Source: Bryobacterales bacterium (GTDB lineage Bacteria > Acidobacteriota > Terriglobia > Bryobacterales > Bryobacteraceae). From it: a DNA stretch of 64,000 bases. This document shows, in pieces, positions 36,132 through 45,454 of the stretch. The notes beneath the pieces were generated by a model, which searched no databases, was not told the origin of the DNA, and saw only the letters and a list, made by a program, of their open reading frames with translations. The position numbers and the translations under genes are program-made. Where the stretch lies: positions 1 through 64,000 of the forward strand of contig JADLDI010000157.1 in NCBI GenBank assembly GCA_020846745.1, given 5' to 3'. Position 1 is the first letter of the stretch, and every line of letters begins with the position of its first letter.

Positions 36132-36213
36132 CGCCGAGCGACGGCATAAGTGCGCAAGCAGGTACGGGTAAGCGGCCGTGTTCATGGGGCGGCTGGAATG
36201 TTAAGGAGGATTG

Positions 36214-36924
36214 GTGAACTGGGAGATTGGGGGCGACGTGAAAGAGTCTGCCGAGATTCGAAAGGCGGGACGTACCGCCCGGGCGATTCGTCGAGGGCTC
36301 GACAAAGGGGTCGCGCTAGTGGCTCTGGCATTACTCGCTCCCCTGATGGCTCTGGTGGCGCTCGCCGTGTTAGTGGGTGACGGCAGGCCGGTGATATTCC
36401 GGCAAAAGCGGGCCGGGCGTCGAAATATGGAATTCGAGCTGTTGAAATTCCGTTCTATGAAGAACAACAACGAAGGGCCAGGCATTACGGCGGCATCCGA
36501 TCGTCGCATTACAAAGGTCGGAAGGTTTCTTCGTAAGTACAAGCTCGACGAATTGCCTCAGTTGTGGAATGTCGTATGCGGCGAGATGAGCATTGTTGGT
36601 CCTCGTCCGGAGGCTCTTAGATACGTTGACTACACCGACGAACGTTGGCGGGCGGTGTTAGAGGACTTGCCCGGATTAACCGACGTTGCGACTTTGGTCT
36701 ATCGTCACGAAGAAGAACTGCTGGCGGGAGTTAGTGACCCGGATGCGTATTACCGGGAAGTGTTACTGCCGGACAAGCTGAGCCTGAATATTCGTTATCA
36801 GCGATGCCGAACGCTGGTTTCCGACTTCCGGCTTGTTCTGACGACCATCTGCTACAGCATTGCTCCAAGGAGTTTCGATCCAACGGCACTGCGCGTTACT
36901 TTGCTGGCGGGACTGGGGAAATGA
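36214..36924 (+). CDS. Initiating sugar-1-phosphate transferase (WcaJ/WbaP type)
   Basis: 236 residues with GTG 36214, four bases after AAGGAGGA; TTG 36211 and GTG 36238 are alternatives. One N-terminal hydrophobic hairpin (GVALVALALLAPLMALVALA) is followed by the bacterial sugar transferase domain: RPVIFRQKRAGRRNMEFELL, KFRSM, GRFLRKYKLDELPQLWNVV, EMSIVGPRPEAL. It lacks the extra N-terminal helices of full WcaJ, like PglC or WbaP cores. It transfers a sugar-1-phosphate from UDP-sugar to undecaprenyl phosphate, the first step of repeat-unit assembly. Its stop overlaps the DegT start as ATGA. Confidence 0.92.
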   Translation: MNWEIGGDVKESAEIRKAGRTARAIRRGLDKGVALVALALLAPLMALVALAVLVGDGRPVIFRQKRAGRRNMEFELLKFRSMKNNNEGPGITAASDRRITKVGRFLRKYKLDELPQLWNVVCGEMSIVGPRPEALRYVDYTDERWRAVLEDLPGLTDVATLVYRHEEELLAGVSDPDAYYREVLLPDKLSLNIRYQRCRTLVSDFRLVLTTICYSIAPRSFDPTALRVTLLAGLGK

Positions 36925-38171
36925 GTGTGGGGGCGTCAATGCTAAATCGAGAATTTATTCCGTTCAACCGGCCTGAGATCGGAATGGATGAGTTGAACGA
37001 AGTGGCCGAAGTTTTGCGTTCCGGATGGTTGACGACCGGAGAACGGACCAAGCGTTTCGAAGTCGAGTTGTGCGGCTATACGGGAGCGCGATTCGGGCAA
37101 GCGGTGAATTCCTGTACCGCCGGATTGCATCTCGCCCTGGCGGCCCTGAACATTGGCCCAGGCGACGAGGTGATCACTACGCCGCTGACCTTCTGCGCAA
37201 CTGTGAACGTGATCCTGCACCAGGGGGCAACGCCGGTTCTTGCCGACATTGGCGATGACTTTAATATCTCGCCGGCCGCGATTCGCGAGCGCATAACTCC
37301 GCGCACGCGGGCGATCATTCCCGTGCACTTCGCTGGGCTGCCTTGCCGCATGACCGAAATCTGGGAGATCGCCCGTGAGAGGGGTCTTGCCGTTGTTGAA
37401 GACGCGGCACATGCTATTGGCACACACTATCGGGGACATCATATAGGCGATGCGGCGGTCTCGCGCAGCGACGCTGTCGCCTACAGTTTCTACGCGACCA
37501 AGAATCTTACTACCGGCGAAGGTGGCATGGTTACCACTAACCGGGAAGACCTGTACGAGCGGATGCGGCGGATGACGCTGCACGGCATTAGCAGGGATGC
37601 GTGGAACCGGTATGCGGAAAACGGTAGCTGGTATTACGAGGTTGTCGAACCCGGCTTTAAGTACAACCTGAGCGACCTTCAGTCTGCCATCGGTTTGGTG
37701 CAGCTAAAGAAGATCGAGGCCATGACGGCACGCCGGGCGGAACTGGCCGGCCTGTACGACCGGTTGCTTGGAGGAAGGGACGATTTGATGACGCCGCCTG
37801 ACGAAGAGTTTGGACGGCATTGCTGGCATCTGTATGTGCTCCGCATCAATCCGGCAGCGTTGTCGATTTCGCGGGACGAGTTCATCAAGGAACTTCACAG
37901 CCGGGGAATCGGCACGAGTGTTCATTTCATTCCAATTCCGTTGCACCCGTTCTTCAAAGCCTGGGCCGGACTTGAGGAAAACCAATGTCCGCGAGCGATG
38001 AGCTTGTACCGGCAGATTATCTCGCTGCCGCTATATCCGGGCATGTCGGAGGAGCAAGTCAGGAGAGTGGCCAGGGAGGTGATTGACATCGCCGATCAAT
38101 CACGGTGTCGCGAGTCGATCAACGTTCCGGAGCTAGAAGAACACCGCCGTGCAATGGCGAGTGCGACGTAG
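36921..38171 (+). CDS. DegT/DnrJ/EryC1 family sugar aminotransferase
   Basis: 416 residues, PLP-dependent. NRPEIGMDELNEVAEVLRSG and FGQAVNSCTAGLHLALAALN precede VVEDAAHAIGTHYRG and YSFYATKNLTTGEGG, with the Schiff-base lysine at K194. The family transfers an amino group to C4 (or C3) keto sugars made by 4,6-dehydratases, and the next gene is such a dehydratase. Together they resemble PglE-PglF or LegC-LegB pairs producing UDP-4-amino-4,6-dideoxy-GlcNAc type sugars; exact product not decidable. The frame extends upstream inside the previous gene, so the ATGA-overlap start at 36921 is used. Confidence 0.9.
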   Translation: MSVGASMLNREFIPFNRPEIGMDELNEVAEVLRSGWLTTGERTKRFEVELCGYTGARFGQAVNSCTAGLHLALAALNIGPGDEVITTPLTFCATVNVILHQGATPVLADIGDDFNISPAAIRERITPRTRAIIPVHFAGLPCRMTEIWEIARERGLAVVEDAAHAIGTHYRGHHIGDAAVSRSDAVAYSFYATKNLTTGEGGMVTTNREDLYERMRRMTLHGISRDAWNRYAENGSWYYEVVEPGFKYNLSDLQSAIGLVQLKKIEAMTARRAELAGLYDRLLGGRDDLMTPPDEEFGRHCWHLYVLRINPAALSISRDEFIKELHSRGIGTSVHFIPIPLHPFFKAWAGLEENQCPRAMSLYRQIISLPLYPGMSEEQVRRVAREVIDIADQSRCRESINVPELEEHRRAMASAT

Positions 38172-38186
38172 GAGGGGGAAGCGGTT

Positions 38187-40094
38187 ATGCACAACTGGTT
38201 GATGCGGCATCGAAGACTTCCGGTCAGTTTTATTTATACGGTTGTCTTCGCGTTATCGGTGCTGACGGCGTATCTGCTGCGGTTCGAATACGCGATTCCT
38301 CAGGAGGAACTTACGAACCTCACCCGAGGAATGGCCGTGGCGGTGGCCGTAAAGATGCTAGCGGTTCGTATCTCAGGCCTCGATAGAGGATGGCTGGGCT
38401 ATGCGGGGTTATACGACTTACCGCGCATCGTGGCCACCAACATCATCGCCTCCGTTGTGTTTGGCCTGGTAACTCATTTCATGGTGGCGCCTGCATTCGC
38501 GAGATCTGTGTTTGTGATCGACTTTCTTCTCGCCCTGCTGGCGACTTCGGTCCTCCGCTTCGCGTTCCGGATTTACAAGGAACTGGTGATACGAGAGATC
38601 TCCGGGGAGCGGCATAAGTGGATTCTGATTTACGGCGCGGGCGCCGCGGGGATGACGCTGCTGCGGGAGGTGAATACCAACCCGAAGCTCGGGTATCGCG
38701 TGCTGGGTTTTCTGGATGACGATCCGAAGAAGCGGAACGAGGTTTATAACAGCGTCAAAGTGTTAGGCACCGGCCGGCACGCCGCGCGCCTCGTCGAGCA
38801 CTACCGCCTGTCGGACACACCGGTGACGGAAATCGTCATCGCCATGAGGTCGGCTACCGGGGCCCAGATGCAGGAAATCCTCGCGAATTGCCGTGCCGCC
38901 GCCGTTCCCTGCAAAACGGTTCCAAGCGTCGGCGAGTTATTGTCCGGCAAAGTACTGCCCAACCAGATTCGCGAGGTATCGGTGCTCGATCTACTAGGGC
39001 GAGCCCCGGTGGATCTTGACGAACGGCTAATAACTCAGGCGATCAGAGGTAAGGTTGTGCTGGTTACGGGCGCCGGCGGTTCCATCGGATCGGAACTCTG
39101 CCGCCAGGTGGCTCGCCATAGGCCAAGGCGGATCATCGGTTTGGATCAGGCGGAGAGCGACCTGTTCCGAATCGACCTGGAGATCAAAGAAAAGTTTCCC
39201 GCGGTGGAATTCGTTCCGCAAATCGCGAATATCTGCGATAAGGGGCGAGTCGATCAGATATTTCGCGAATCCGGCATTCACTCGGTATTCCATGCGGCTG
39301 CTTACAAGCATGTGCCGCTGATGGAAGCGCATCCGCTCGAGGCTGTTCGTAACAACGTCATGGGGACACATACGATGGCCGAAGCAGCGCGCCACTACGG
39401 TGTCAGGAACTTCCTCATGATCTCGTCGGATAAGGCTGTCAATCCAACGAACGTCATGGGCGCCACGAAGCGGGCGGCGGAATTAATCATCTCGTCTATG
39501 CCGACACCCGACGAGCACGGTACGACGCGGTTTGTATCCGTTCGGTTCGGCAATGTACTGAACAGCAACGGGAGCGTAATTCCCCTGTTCAAGGCTCAGA
39601 TTGCGGCGGGTGGACCTTTGACGGTCACCCATCCGGACGTCCAACGATATTTCATGACCATTCCGGAAGCGGTTCAATTGGTCTTGCAAGCTTCAACGAT
39701 GGGTCGCGGGTCCGAAGTATATCTTCTTGACATGGGTGAGCCGGTCAGGATTCTGGACTTGGCCAAGAACATGATCCGGCTTTCGGGAAAGGTGCCCGAC
39801 GAAGATATCGAGATCAGGATTACGGGACTGCGGCCGGGAGAGAAGCTGTTTGAAGAGCTGATGACCAGCGGAGAAAACATCCAAACGACTTATCACCCGA
39901 AGATTCTTATCTTCTGCGGGCGCCGGCTTAGTCGCGCGACAACCGAAGAATGGCTCGATCGTGTGCAGGATGCGCTCCGGAGATATGACGAAGCGGCTGT
40001 CGTTGGGCTTCTAAACGAATTAGCGCCCGAGTATCAGCCGTCGGACCAGTGGATAGAAGCCGGCGCTGTGTCGGTTGCGGCGGCGAGGGCCTAG
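38187..40094 (+). CDS. Membrane-bound nucleoside-diphosphate-sugar 4,6-dehydratase (CapD/WbpM/PglF type)
   Basis: 635 residues. Four N-terminal transmembrane segments (about 10-110) are followed by a CoA-binding-like nucleotide domain (WILIYGAGAAGMTLLREVN), then the short-chain dehydrogenase domain with TGAGGSIGSELCRQVA (T294 onward), MISSDKAVNPTNVMGATKRA containing the S-D-K/M-x3-K type catalytic residues of this family, and FVSVRFGNVLNSNGS. It converts UDP-GlcNAc to a 4-keto-6-deoxy product, the substrate for the upstream aminotransferase. AGGAGGGGG precedes ATG 38187. Product stereochemistry (retaining PglF type or inverting) cannot be called by eye. Confidence 0.9.
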   Translation: MHNWLMRHRRLPVSFIYTVVFALSVLTAYLLRFEYAIPQEELTNLTRGMAVAVAVKMLAVRISGLDRGWLGYAGLYDLPRIVATNIIASVVFGLVTHFMVAPAFARSVFVIDFLLALLATSVLRFAFRIYKELVIREISGERHKWILIYGAGAAGMTLLREVNTNPKLGYRVLGFLDDDPKKRNEVYNSVKVLGTGRHAARLVEHYRLSDTPVTEIVIAMRSATGAQMQEILANCRAAAVPCKTVPSVGELLSGKVLPNQIREVSVLDLLGRAPVDLDERLITQAIRGKVVLVTGAGGSIGSELCRQVARHRPRRIIGLDQAESDLFRIDLEIKEKFPAVEFVPQIANICDKGRVDQIFRESGIHSVFHAAAYKHVPLMEAHPLEAVRNNVMGTHTMAEAARHYGVRNFLMISSDKAVNPTNVMGATKRAAELIISSMPTPDEHGTTRFVSVRFGNVLNSNGSVIPLFKAQIAAGGPLTVTHPDVQRYFMTIPEAVQLVLQASTMGRGSEVYLLDMGEPVRILDLAKNMIRLSGKVPDEDIEIRITGLRPGEKLFEELMTSGENIQTTYHPKILIFCGRRLSRATTEEWLDRVQDALRRYDEAAVVGLLNELAPEYQPSDQWIEAGAVSVAAARA

Positions 40095-40207
40095 AGAGAG
40101 CCGGCAGGAGTGTTCACGATGATCAGGATTTGGAATATTGTCAGGCTCTAGCGCCACGAGGAACGCGTGATAAATAACAGAACGGAAACTACGAGGAGTC
40201 AACAGCC

Positions 40208-41065
40208 GTGGCCGGTGTAGTAACTGCTCCGAGACAATTTGAGGAACTGCCGGTCTTTCGGATACGGCCGTCGCGAGGGTGGGTATCTCTCCAGCTGCGG
40301 GAACTCTGGGAGTACCGCGAGCTGTTGTATTTCCTTATTTGGCGGGATATCAAGGTCCGGTATAAGCAGACAGCCCTGGGAGCGGCCTGGGCGGTTATCC
40401 AGCCGTTCTTTACGATGCTGGTGTTCAGCCTGTTCTTTGGACGCCTGGGGAAGATGCCTTCGGACGGGATACCGTATCCGGTGTTTGCCTACTCGGCGCT
40501 GGTGCCGTGGACGTTTTTCGCGCAGGGATTGGCGCAATCGTCCGACAGTCTTGTGGGAAGCGGAAACCTAATCAAAAAAGTATTCTTTCCCCGGTTGGTG
40601 ATTCCGATTGGGGCGGTTACTTCCGGCGTGGTGGATTTTTTGCTGGCGTTTACCGTGCTGATCGCAATGATGTTGTATTACGGCGTCACGCCGACGCGCC
40701 ATGTCGTCTTTGTGCCTGTTCTGCTGTTGCTTGCACTAGTTACTTCGCTCGGCGTCGGCTTGTGGTTGTCGGCGCTGAATGTGAAATATCGCGACGTGAA
40801 GTACGTCGTGCCGTTTATTACTCAATTCTGGATGTTAGCGACGCCGATCGCCTACCCAAGCAGCTTATTAGGCGAACCATGGCGGACGGTTTACGGATTG
40901 AACCCGATGGTGGGTGTGGTGGAAGGATTTCGATGGGCATTGCTTGACGGAACAACGGCGCCGGGCGGGATGGTGTGGGTGTCCTCGGGCGTATCGGTAG
41001 CTCTGCTCATTGGGGGAGCGTTCTATTTCCGCAGAATGGAGAAAACCTTTGCCGATGTTCTATAG
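40208..41065 (+). CDS. ABC-2 type polysaccharide export permease (Wzm/TagG type)
   Basis: 285 residues with six membrane segments. LRELWEYRELLYFLIWRDIK then RYKQTALGAAWAVIQPFFTM is the usual start of O-antigen and teichoic acid ABC permeases, and FWMLATPIAYPSSL and YGLNPMVGVVEGFRWALLDG close it. It exports a lipid-linked glycan across the inner membrane with a Wzt ATPase, whose gene lies 11 kb downstream instead of adjacent. GTG 40208 is preceded by GAGGAG at a 10-base spacing. A 113-base gap before it is the longest between genes within the first half of the locus. Its end overlaps the NeuB-type gene by 11 bases. Confidence 0.92.
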   Translation: MAGVVTAPRQFEELPVFRIRPSRGWVSLQLRELWEYRELLYFLIWRDIKVRYKQTALGAAWAVIQPFFTMLVFSLFFGRLGKMPSDGIPYPVFAYSALVPWTFFAQGLAQSSDSLVGSGNLIKKVFFPRLVIPIGAVTSGVVDFLLAFTVLIAMMLYYGVTPTRHVVFVPVLLLLALVTSLGVGLWLSALNVKYRDVKYVVPFITQFWMLATPIAYPSSLLGEPWRTVYGLNPMVGVVEGFRWALLDGTTAPGGMVWVSSGVSVALLIGGAFYFRRMEKTFADVL

Positions 41066-42098
41066 AACAGGTTCGGGGCCGTGCCTTATTATCGGTGAGG
41101 TCGCGCAGGCTCACGACGGCAGCCTGGGTATGGCCCACGCGTTTATCGACGCCATCGCCAATGCCGGCGCCGGCGCAGTAAAGTTCCAGACCCATATCGC
41201 AGCGGCGGAAAGTACGCCAGGTGAGCCCTGGCGCGTCAAGTTCAGCCGCCAGGATGCTACGCGATATGAGTACTGGCAGCGAATGGAATTCACCGAAGCG
41301 CAGTGGCTCGGTCTACGGCAGCATGCCGACGAGCGCGGAATCGCGTTTCTAAGTTCACCGTTTTCGATGGAGGCGGCGCTTTTATTGGAACGCGTCGGAG
41401 TTCCTAAGTGGAAGGTCGCGTCGGGCGAGTTCTCTAACACTCCCATGCTGGATTTTATGGCATCAACCGGAAAGCCGGTTCTGCTCTCGTGCGGGATGTC
41501 GCGGCTCGAAGAGATTGACGCGACGGTGGCACGGTTCCGCAGCCGGCAAACGGATATCACGGTCATGCAATGTACGTCCGCGTATCCGTGCCCGCCGGAA
41601 AAGATTGGACTCAACATGCTCGACGAGTTCCGGCGGCGATATGGCTGTGCCGTGGGACTGTCTGACCATTCGGGCACAATCTATCCGAGCCTGGCGGCGG
41701 CGGCGCTGGGAGTGGATGTGATAGAGGTGCACGTGACGATGAGCCGCGAGGCGTTCGGCCCGGATGTCAGTTCATCGATCACTACGGCGGAATTGCGGCA
41801 ACTAGTGGATGGAGTGCAATTTATCGAAAACATGATGGCTCACCCGCTGGACAAAGATGCACAAGCCGCGGAGATGGCCGCCATGCGAACCCTGTTCACC
41901 AAAAGCGTCGTGGTCACACAGTCGCTCCCGGCCGGCACGATTCTTGAAGCCGGGCACCTGGGCCTGCGAAAGCCTGGGACCGGTATTCCGGCCGACCGGC
42001 TACCGGACTTAATTGGCGCACGGCTGAATTGTTCGGTCACCGCCGGCGAAATGCTGTCGGAGGAACATGTCTGCGTAGCCGCCGCGGCGGCCGCTTAG
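41055..42098 (+). CDS. NeuB/LegI-type N-acylneuraminate (nonulosonate) synthase
   Basis: 347 residues from ATG 41055; the frame extends to 41010 within the permease gene. The TIM-barrel domain has CLIIGEVAQAHDGSLGMAHA, AGAGAVKFQTHIA, PKWKVASGEFSNTPML, and GLSDHSGTIYPSLAAAALG. A C-terminal SAF (antifreeze-like) domain starts near TQSLPAGTILEAGHLGLRKP. The enzyme condenses PEP with ManNAc or a 2,4-diamino-6-deoxy-mannose to give a nonulosonic acid (sialic, legionaminic or similar). Position beside the dehydratase/aminotransferase genes favours a legionaminic-like product (inference). Confidence 0.92.
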   Translation: MFYRTGSGPCLIIGEVAQAHDGSLGMAHAFIDAIANAGAGAVKFQTHIAAAESTPGEPWRVKFSRQDATRYEYWQRMEFTEAQWLGLRQHADERGIAFLSSPFSMEAALLLERVGVPKWKVASGEFSNTPMLDFMASTGKPVLLSCGMSRLEEIDATVARFRSRQTDITVMQCTSAYPCPPEKIGLNMLDEFRRRYGCAVGLSDHSGTIYPSLAAAALGVDVIEVHVTMSREAFGPDVSSSITTAELRQLVDGVQFIENMMAHPLDKDAQAAEMAAMRTLFTKSVVVTQSLPAGTILEAGHLGLRKPGTGIPADRLPDLIGARLNCSVTAGEMLSEEHVCVAAAAAA

Positions 42099-42105
42099 AG
42101 GTTGA

Positions 42106-43317
42106 ATGGACACGCCAAGCGCCACAGCCGAGTTGATTGCGGATTTCAGCAGTATCTCCGTGGGCGACCATGTTTCGATAACTCGAACCATCGCCGAAGC
42201 GGATGTGACTGCTTTTGCGCGGCTGAGCGGGGATTACAACCCGTTACATATGGACTCGGAGTTCGCACAAACCACCCATTTTCAGAAGCGTGTCGTTCAC
42301 GGCATGGTGGTGGCCAGTTTGGTATCTACGTTGATCGGGATGCACCTGCCTGGTCCGGGAGCGCTTTGGGCGCAACAGAGCTTTAACTGGGTGCAGCCGG
42401 TGTTTATTGGCGACACACTCACGGTAACGTTGCGAGTTACACACAAGTCGGAGGGGACCAGAACTGTGGCGGTGACGGTGGAAGCCCTCAACCAGCATGG
42501 AAAGATCGTCATGAACGGAACAGGAACGGTTTTGTTGTTAGAACAGCGCGAAAAGGAAACACCAAGAACCTCGCTGAGCGACCGGGTGGCCTTTGTAACA
42601 GGGGGCTCAAGAGGAATCGGCGCTGCGACCGCATCCGCTTTGGCCCGGGCTGGAGCTTCGGTGGTGGTGAACTACCGTCAGTCGAAGGATGCGGCGGAAA
42701 GGCTGTGCGAGCAGTTACGAGCTGATGGGGCGCATGCTTTCGCGGCTGGAGCGGACGTGAGAGATGAGTTAGCTGTCGCCTCCGCCATGGACTGGACCTC
42801 CGACCGGTTCGGGCGGCCCGTTGACATTCTCATCAATAACGCGATCGCTCCAGCCGCGGCGCAGGCGTTTCTGGGAACCGATTGGACGGCGATACAGAGT
42901 GTGTTCGACGTTCAAGTCCGGGGTGCGTTTCAATGCGCCCGGGCCGTACTGCCCAAGATGATCGAGCGTAAGTCGGGATACATCATCAATGTCGGTTCGC
43001 TCATGGCCGCCGGCAGTCCGGCGCAGCAGGCGGCGTTAGGGATTGCCAAGGCGGCGATGAAAGCGCTTACGCGGTCGCTGGCGGCCGAGTTCGGTCCGCA
43101 AGGTGTCCGGGTCAACATGGTGTCCCCGGGATTGACCGAAACGGAATCGACCGCCGAGGTTCCGGAGCGGCTGCGCAAGCTGCAGGCCATGCAGACGCCG
43201 CTACGCCGGTTATGCCGGCCCGAAGATGTCGCGCAGACTATCTTGTTTCTTTGTTCCGGCGGCGGTGACTTCATAACCGGCGCCGATGTTCCAGTAGGAG
43301 GCGGTTGGGGCCTGTGA
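42106..43317 (+). CDS. MaoC-like dehydratase fused to SDR, with Tyr-to-Leu change
   Basis: 403 residues, two domains. Residues 1-150 are a MaoC/hot-dog hydratase: GDYNPLHMD (42-50) has the D-x-N-x3-H-type catalytic residues for (R)-specific hydration of enoyl thioesters, and FQKRVVHGMVVASLVS follows. Residues 160-403 are a FabG-like SDR: TGGSRGIG (165-172), LINNAIAP (242-249), INVGSLMAAGSPAQQAALGIAK. The catalytic Ser is S298 and Lys is K315, but at the expected Tyr (S plus 13) there is L311, read directly from codon TTA at 43036. The SDR half is therefore unlikely to be a conventional ketoreductase. Sits between NeuB-type and FkbH genes; its stop overlaps the FkbH start (GTGA). Confidence 0.88.
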   Translation: MDTPSATAELIADFSSISVGDHVSITRTIAEADVTAFARLSGDYNPLHMDSEFAQTTHFQKRVVHGMVVASLVSTLIGMHLPGPGALWAQQSFNWVQPVFIGDTLTVTLRVTHKSEGTRTVAVTVEALNQHGKIVMNGTGTVLLLEQREKETPRTSLSDRVAFVTGGSRGIGAATASALARAGASVVVNYRQSKDAAERLCEQLRADGAHAFAAGADVRDELAVASAMDWTSDRFGRPVDILINNAIAPAAAQAFLGTDWTAIQSVFDVQVRGAFQCARAVLPKMIERKSGYIINVGSLMAAGSPAQQAALGIAKAAMKALTRSLAAEFGPQGVRVNMVSPGLTETESTAEVPERLRKLQAMQTPLRRLCRPEDVAQTILFLCSGGGDFITGADVPVGGGWGL

Positions 43318-45218
43318 GCACATTCGCACAAGTACAGGAACTCCGAGCCCGGGCGAAGGAGGCCCGGGCGCAGGGCAACCTGCCGGAACTTCGCGCGGCG
43401 CTCGAGCAGATGTTCCAGCTTCAGCCGGCGGGTTCAACGGCATCGTTTGTGTTGAGTTTTTCGGACGTGATGCGGCAGCAAATGCTGCCGGTGCGAAGCA
43501 GAATCGCCATTCTGCGGTCGTTCACCGTGGAGCCTCTGGTGCCGGTGTTGCGCGCCGCTGCGTTGCTGGCCGGAATCGAGACGGAAGTAAAGGCCGGCGA
43601 GTTCAACGCGTATTCACAGGAATTGCTTGACCCCTCGAGCTGGCTGTATCGTTTTGAGCCCGACGTCGTGATTGTGGCGGTGCAGACGCGCGACATCGCT
43701 CCCGAGCTGTGGGATGCGGTTCCGCTCGACGCAAAAGACATCGATTCCATCGTGGAGCGCACGCTCGACAGCTTCGACGCCATGGTCAGGGCGTTTCGCG
43801 CATCCTCGCCGGCGAGTCTAGTGATTCACGGCTTGGAGCAACCTGTTCTGGCCAGCCAGGGTTTGCTCGACCACCAGGTAGAATCCGGGCAATCGGGCGC
43901 AATCCGCCGGATCAACGCCGGTCTGCGCGAGATCGCGGCCCACCACAAGAGTGTGTTTGTGCTCGACTACGACGCCCTGATTGCGCGCCACGGGCGCTTA
44001 CGCTGGCATGACGAGCAGAAATGGTTGACGGTGCGGATGCCGATTGCCGCCGAGTTTCACCGCGAAATGGCAGGCGAATGGCTGCGCATGCTTCATCCAC
44101 TAACCGGCCGCATCGCCAAGGTGGTTGTTACCGACCTGGATAACACCTTGTGGGGTGGAGTGGTGGGCGAGGATGGCCCGACTGGTATCCGGCTGGGAAT
44201 CGAGTACGCGGGCGCTCCTTTCCGGTCGCTGCAGCAGGCGATGCTCGACTTGCACCGGCGCGGCGTTCTGTTGGCAATCGCCAGCAAAAACAACGAGAAG
44301 GATGCCCTCGAAGTCATCGACGGTCACGAACAGATGGTGCTTCGGCGCGAACACTTTGCGGCGATGCGAATCAACTGGAACGACAAAGCGCAAAGCCTGC
44401 GCGAGATCGCGGAAGAGTTGAACGTGGGTCTGGATGCCTTGGCATTCATCGACGACAACCCCGTGGAAAGGGACCGCATCCGGCGCGAACTGCCGGCCGT
44501 GTTTGTGCTCGATCTGCCGGAGAGTCCGCTCGAGTATACGCGGGCGCTGCGGGAGTTCCCGGCGTTTGAGCGCCTTTCCGTGTCGGTGGAAGATCTCGAA
44601 CGCGGCCGGTACTACGCCGGTCAACGGAGGCGAACGGATCTGGAACGTAGTGTTTCGTCGGTCGAGGATTTCTACCGGTCGCTCGATCAGGAAATGGAAG
44701 TGGCGGTGGTCGACTCGGCCACCCTTTCGCGCGTGGCGCAGCTAACGCAGAAGACCAATCAGTTCAATGTAACCACCCGCCGCTACAACGAGCAGCAGAT
44801 TTCACAAATGGAAAGGGCCGGCGCACAAATCTTTTCCGTTCGGGTGAAAGACCGTTTTGGAGATAACGGACTTGTTGGTGTGGCCATCGGCAAACTCGAA
44901 GGGTCGCGGTACGCGATCGATACATTTCTGTTGAGTTGCCGGGTGATCGGCCGGACGGTAGAGACGGCGATGCTGGCTTGGCTTGTCGACGAAGCCCGGT
45001 CTCTTGGTGCGCTCGAGATCGAGGGCGAGTTTCTGCCGACGAAAAAGAACGAGCCGGCGAGCCGGTTTTTTGCAATGCACGGGTTCGATTTAATCGGAGA
45101 AAGGAATGGCGGAACTGTTTGGCGGCTCGACCTACAGCGAGGCACAGTCCGGTGTCCGGAATGGATTCGAATGGCCTCCCAAAGGAGGTCCGCACAACGT
45201 GAGTACGCCGCTGTTTGA
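43314..45218 (+). CDS. FkbH-like HAD-family protein
   Basis: 634 residues from GTG 43314, which overlaps the previous stop as GTGA; AGGAGG lies 12 bases upstream. The N-terminal about 260 residues are an SGNH-like region (VSTFAQVQELRARAKEARAQ, FEPDVVIVAVQTRDIAPEL). The HAD motif is VVTDLDNTLWGGVVGEDG with D274 and D276, then FIDDNPVERDRIRREL. The C-terminal part (VRVKDRFGDNGLVGVAIGKL, FLLSCRVIGRTVETAM) is GNAT-like. FkbH proteins load glyceryl units from 1,3-bisphosphoglycerate onto an ACP, and an ACP gene directly follows. The result would be a glyceryl- or hydroxyacyl-ACP. Confidence 0.92.
   Translation: MSTFAQVQELRARAKEARAQGNLPELRAALEQMFQLQPAGSTASFVLSFSDVMRQQMLPVRSRIAILRSFTVEPLVPVLRAAALLAGIETEVKAGEFNAYSQELLDPSSWLYRFEPDVVIVAVQTRDIAPELWDAVPLDAKDIDSIVERTLDSFDAMVRAFRASSPASLVIHGLEQPVLASQGLLDHQVESGQSGAIRRINAGLREIAAHHKSVFVLDYDALIARHGRLRWHDEQKWLTVRMPIAAEFHREMAGEWLRMLHPLTGRIAKVVVTDLDNTLWGGVVGEDGPTGIRLGIEYAGAPFRSLQQAMLDLHRRGVLLAIASKNNEKDALEVIDGHEQMVLRREHFAAMRINWNDKAQSLREIAEELNVGLDALAFIDDNPVERDRIRRELPAVFVLDLPESPLEYTRALREFPAFERLSVSVEDLERGRYYAGQRRRTDLERSVSSVEDFYRSLDQEMEVAVVDSATLSRVAQLTQKTNQFNVTTRRYNEQQISQMERAGAQIFSVRVKDRFGDNGLVGVAIGKLEGSRYAIDTFLLSCRVIGRTVETAMLAWLVDEARSLGALEIEGEFLPTKKNEPASRFFAMHGFDLIGERNGGTVWRLDLQRGTVRCPEWIRMASQRRSAQREYAAV
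45181..45190 (+). promoter_or_regulatory. Strong Shine-Dalgarno sequence deciding the ACP start
   Basis: AAAGGAGGTC lies inside the 3' end of the FkbH coding region and is spaced 10 bases (from GGAGG) before GTG 45199, selecting that start over the in-frame ATG 45106. Confidence 0.7.
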
Positions 45219-45453
45219 GAATGTGCGCCGGATTGTGTCGGACGTGTTTGAGGTTCCGGAAGAGCAGGTTCACGCCGGAAGCTCGCCGGATAACGTAGCG
45301 AATTGGGATTCGATCCATCACCTGAATATGGTGCTGGCGCTCGAACAGGAGTTTGGAGTGCAGTTTACGCCCGAAGAGATCGAGCAGTTACTTTCCGTGG
45401 AATTGATTGCGGCGCTTGTCGAAGAGAAGCAGCACGTGGATAAGGTGGCCTGA
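45199..45453 (+). CDS. Acyl carrier protein
   Basis: 84 residues. Helix-rich, acidic, with the phosphopantetheine attachment serine S38 in NWDSIHHLN, followed by LALEQEFGVQFTPEEIEQLL. This is the D-S-x-x-x-x-L type of free-standing ACP in FkbH loci rather than a primary fatty-acid ACP. The GTG start is fixed by the strong ribosome binding site at 45181. The first 20 bases overlap the FkbH gene. It would carry the unit loaded by FkbH, and the GNAT-like protein encoded 2 bases downstream is a candidate acyl transferase from it. Confidence 0.92.
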   Translation: MSTPLFENVRRIVSDVFEVPEEQVHAGSSPDNVANWDSIHHLNMVLALEQEFGVQFTPEEIEQLLSVELIAALVEEKQHVDKVA

Positions 45454-45454
45454 G

